From Candidatus Adiutrix sp. (GTDB lineage Bacteria; Desulfobacterota; Desulfarculia; Adiutricales; Adiutricaceae), in contig JAISRV010000091.1 of assembly GCA_031273445.1 (NCBI GenBank), positions 1 through 7,021 on the forward strand: a DNA stretch of 7,021 bases, written 5' to 3'. Each line of letters opens with the position of its first letter. The first letter of the stretch is position 1. The translations under genes and the position numbers were made by a program. The notes below the pieces were generated by a model. The model made no database searches, was not told the DNA's origin, and saw only the letters and a list, made by a program, of their open reading frames with translations. Positions 6,068 to 7,021 of the stretch are shown one piece after another.

Positions 6068-7021
6068 CGCCAAGCCTCCCTGACGCCGCTCACGCCTTTC
6101 AAAACAGCGCCGAGACGCGCGTTTTGCTCCGGGTCATAAGTCTTTTCCGCGAAATCCACGTTGTGAATCATCAGGCGATGAAAAGCCCGGGCCCAATCCT
6201 GAAAATAAGGCAGGTCGTAAAGGCCCTGTTGATCCGGCAATTGCGGAATCTCCCCCGGCGGCTCCGGCGGCTCGAAGAGCAGCGCTTCATGGCCCCGGAT
6301 AGAGACCGTGCGGCCGCGGCGGTCGAGTTTCAGCGGCGACAAACCCAGCCAGTTTATATAGGAATTAAGGCCTTCCGCCGCCAGGCGGGCCTGCTTCCAG
6401 ACCACCAGCTCAGGGTTGACGTTGCTGTAGCTTGTGGCCTCCCTCAGGCGCGCTTCGACCTCGTCCAGCACTTTAAGACGCCGCGCCCCCTGCCCTATTT
6501 CATCGACCAGGGCCTGAAACAGCTCCCGCGGCAAGGAAAAATAACGCTGCCGGCGCGCGTCCGCGGCCAGCTCGTCAAGCCGGTTAAACCAGGCTAGTTC
6601 GACGCGGCGGCGAAAACGGCCGGCCGCGTCGTTACCGGGCGCCGGCGGGGCGGCGGCCTCCGGCCGGGCCGGGCCGAAGCCCAGGAGAGCGTCCAGGTCG
6701 ATGGCCGCCGGGGCGGCGGGCGCCGGCGGAGAAGAAGTCTTCTCCGCTTCTCCCGCCTCCGGCAGGGGGGCGTCGTAATTGGCCCGGCATTCATCGTCGC
6801 TCATCTGCAGGGCCCGCAGCAATTGGCCGAAACGCCGTTTTTCCAGGGCCAGACCTTTCAGCACGGCCAGAATTTTGCCGGCCAGGGCTTCCTTGACGGC
6901 CCGCTCTTCATCTTTGTCGCCGCCCTGGTAAAAATCGCGCAGCGCGCCTTCGATCACCCCCGCTTCGGCCGCGGCCAGGGCGGTCAGCTGGCGGCTTTTA
7001 AGATCGACGGAAAGAACAGGG
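6064..7021 (-). CDS. SrfC-like virulence-factor family protein, C-terminal part (5' end outside window)
   Basis: About 319 codons are open to the right edge with no stop, so the gene begins outside the window. An internal GTG at 6957 is not a convincing start, because the frame continues upstream with plausible coding sequence (PVLSVDLKSRQLTALAAAEA). An N-terminal helical, charged segment is followed by an Ala/Pro-rich linker (roughly 6640-6780) and a conserved-looking helical C-terminal domain. That domain contains RRVELAWFNRLDELA, NPELVVWKQARLAAEGLNSY and INWLGL. The ending resembles, from memory, the SrfC ('Virul_Fac') family, whose members usually exceed 700 residues and sit next to srfA and srfB in enterobacteria. 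Its biochemical role is not established. Its TGA overlaps the next ATG by 4 bp (ATGA), implying translational coupling. The family call is moderate; a different large NTPase partner is possible because the nucleotide-binding part is off-window. Confidence 0.65.
   Translation of the reverse strand, partial: PVLSVDLKSRQLTALAAAEAGVIEGALRDFYQGGDKDEERAVKEALAGKILAVLKGLALEKRRFGQLLRALQMSDDECRANYDAPLPEAGEAEKTSSPPAPAAPAAIDLDALLGFGPARPEAAAPPAPGNDAAGRFRRRVELAWFNRLDELAADARRQRYFSLPRELFQALVDEIGQGARRLKVLDEVEARLREATSYSNVNPELVVWKQARLAAEGLNSYINWLGLSPLKLDRRGRTVSIRGHEALLFEPPEPPGEIPQLPDQQGLYDLPYFQDWARAFHRLMIHNVDFAEKTYDPEQNARLGAVLKGVSGVREAWR
6075..6080 (-). promoter_or_regulatory. Shine-Dalgarno GGGAGG that decides the start of the polyproline membrane protein
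   Basis: GGGAGG on the minus strand lies 7 nt before the ATG at 6067. It is only 1 nt from the in-frame TTG at 6073, so the ATG is the supported start. It lies inside the last codons of the srfC-like gene. Confidence 0.7.

Overview
This is a GC-rich bacterial window in which every convincing gene lies on the minus strand and reads from the right edge towards the left. In transcription order it holds: the C-terminal third of an SrfC-like 'virulence factor' gene (cut by the right edge); a single-pass membrane protein of unknown family with 30 consecutive prolines; a 152-bp gene-free stretch full of inverted repeats; a secreted SH3-like/von Willebrand A (vWA) protein resembling the periplasmic part of the type VI secretion kinase PpkA; a LolD/MacB-class ABC ATPase; an FtsX/MacB-class permease; and the first 252 residues of a secreted formylglycine-generating-enzyme (FGE/SUMF1)-fold protein, cut by the left edge. 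Signal peptides, a LolCDE-like transporter and a Gly/Ala/Pro-rich proteome point to a Gram-negative bacterium, probably a high-GC proteobacterium or Desulfobacterota member. The taxonomic guess is weak because no marker gene is present.

The genes are tightly packed. The srfC-like stop and the next start share ATGA; the vWA stop and the ATPase start share TGATG; the permease stop and the FGE start overlap by 8 bp (ATGTCTGA). Only two gaps exist. The gap at 4854-5005 carries a 12-bp perfect stem and a second nested stem. The gap between ATPase and permease (1977-2064) lies in an imperfect tandem duplication of the gene junction itself. There the permease has no ATG or GTG start.

The combination vWA + ABC ATPase + FtsX permease + FGE-fold protein matches in kind the PpkA/TagR/TagS/TagT parts of the Pseudomonas type VI secretion threonine-phosphorylation pathway. 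No kinase domain is visible, and no type VI structural gene is in the window. The module instead follows an srfC-like gene and a trans-envelope polyproline protein. The reading offered (inference) is a trans-envelope sensing or assembly module in which a periplasmic vWA/FGE pair and an ABC mechanotransmitter signal to a cytoplasmic Srf complex, perhaps through the polyproline protein. Several local duplications (72 bp inside the FGE gene, 77 bp at the ATPase/permease junction, GGN triplets in the polyproline gene) suggest recent slippage or tandem duplication activity.
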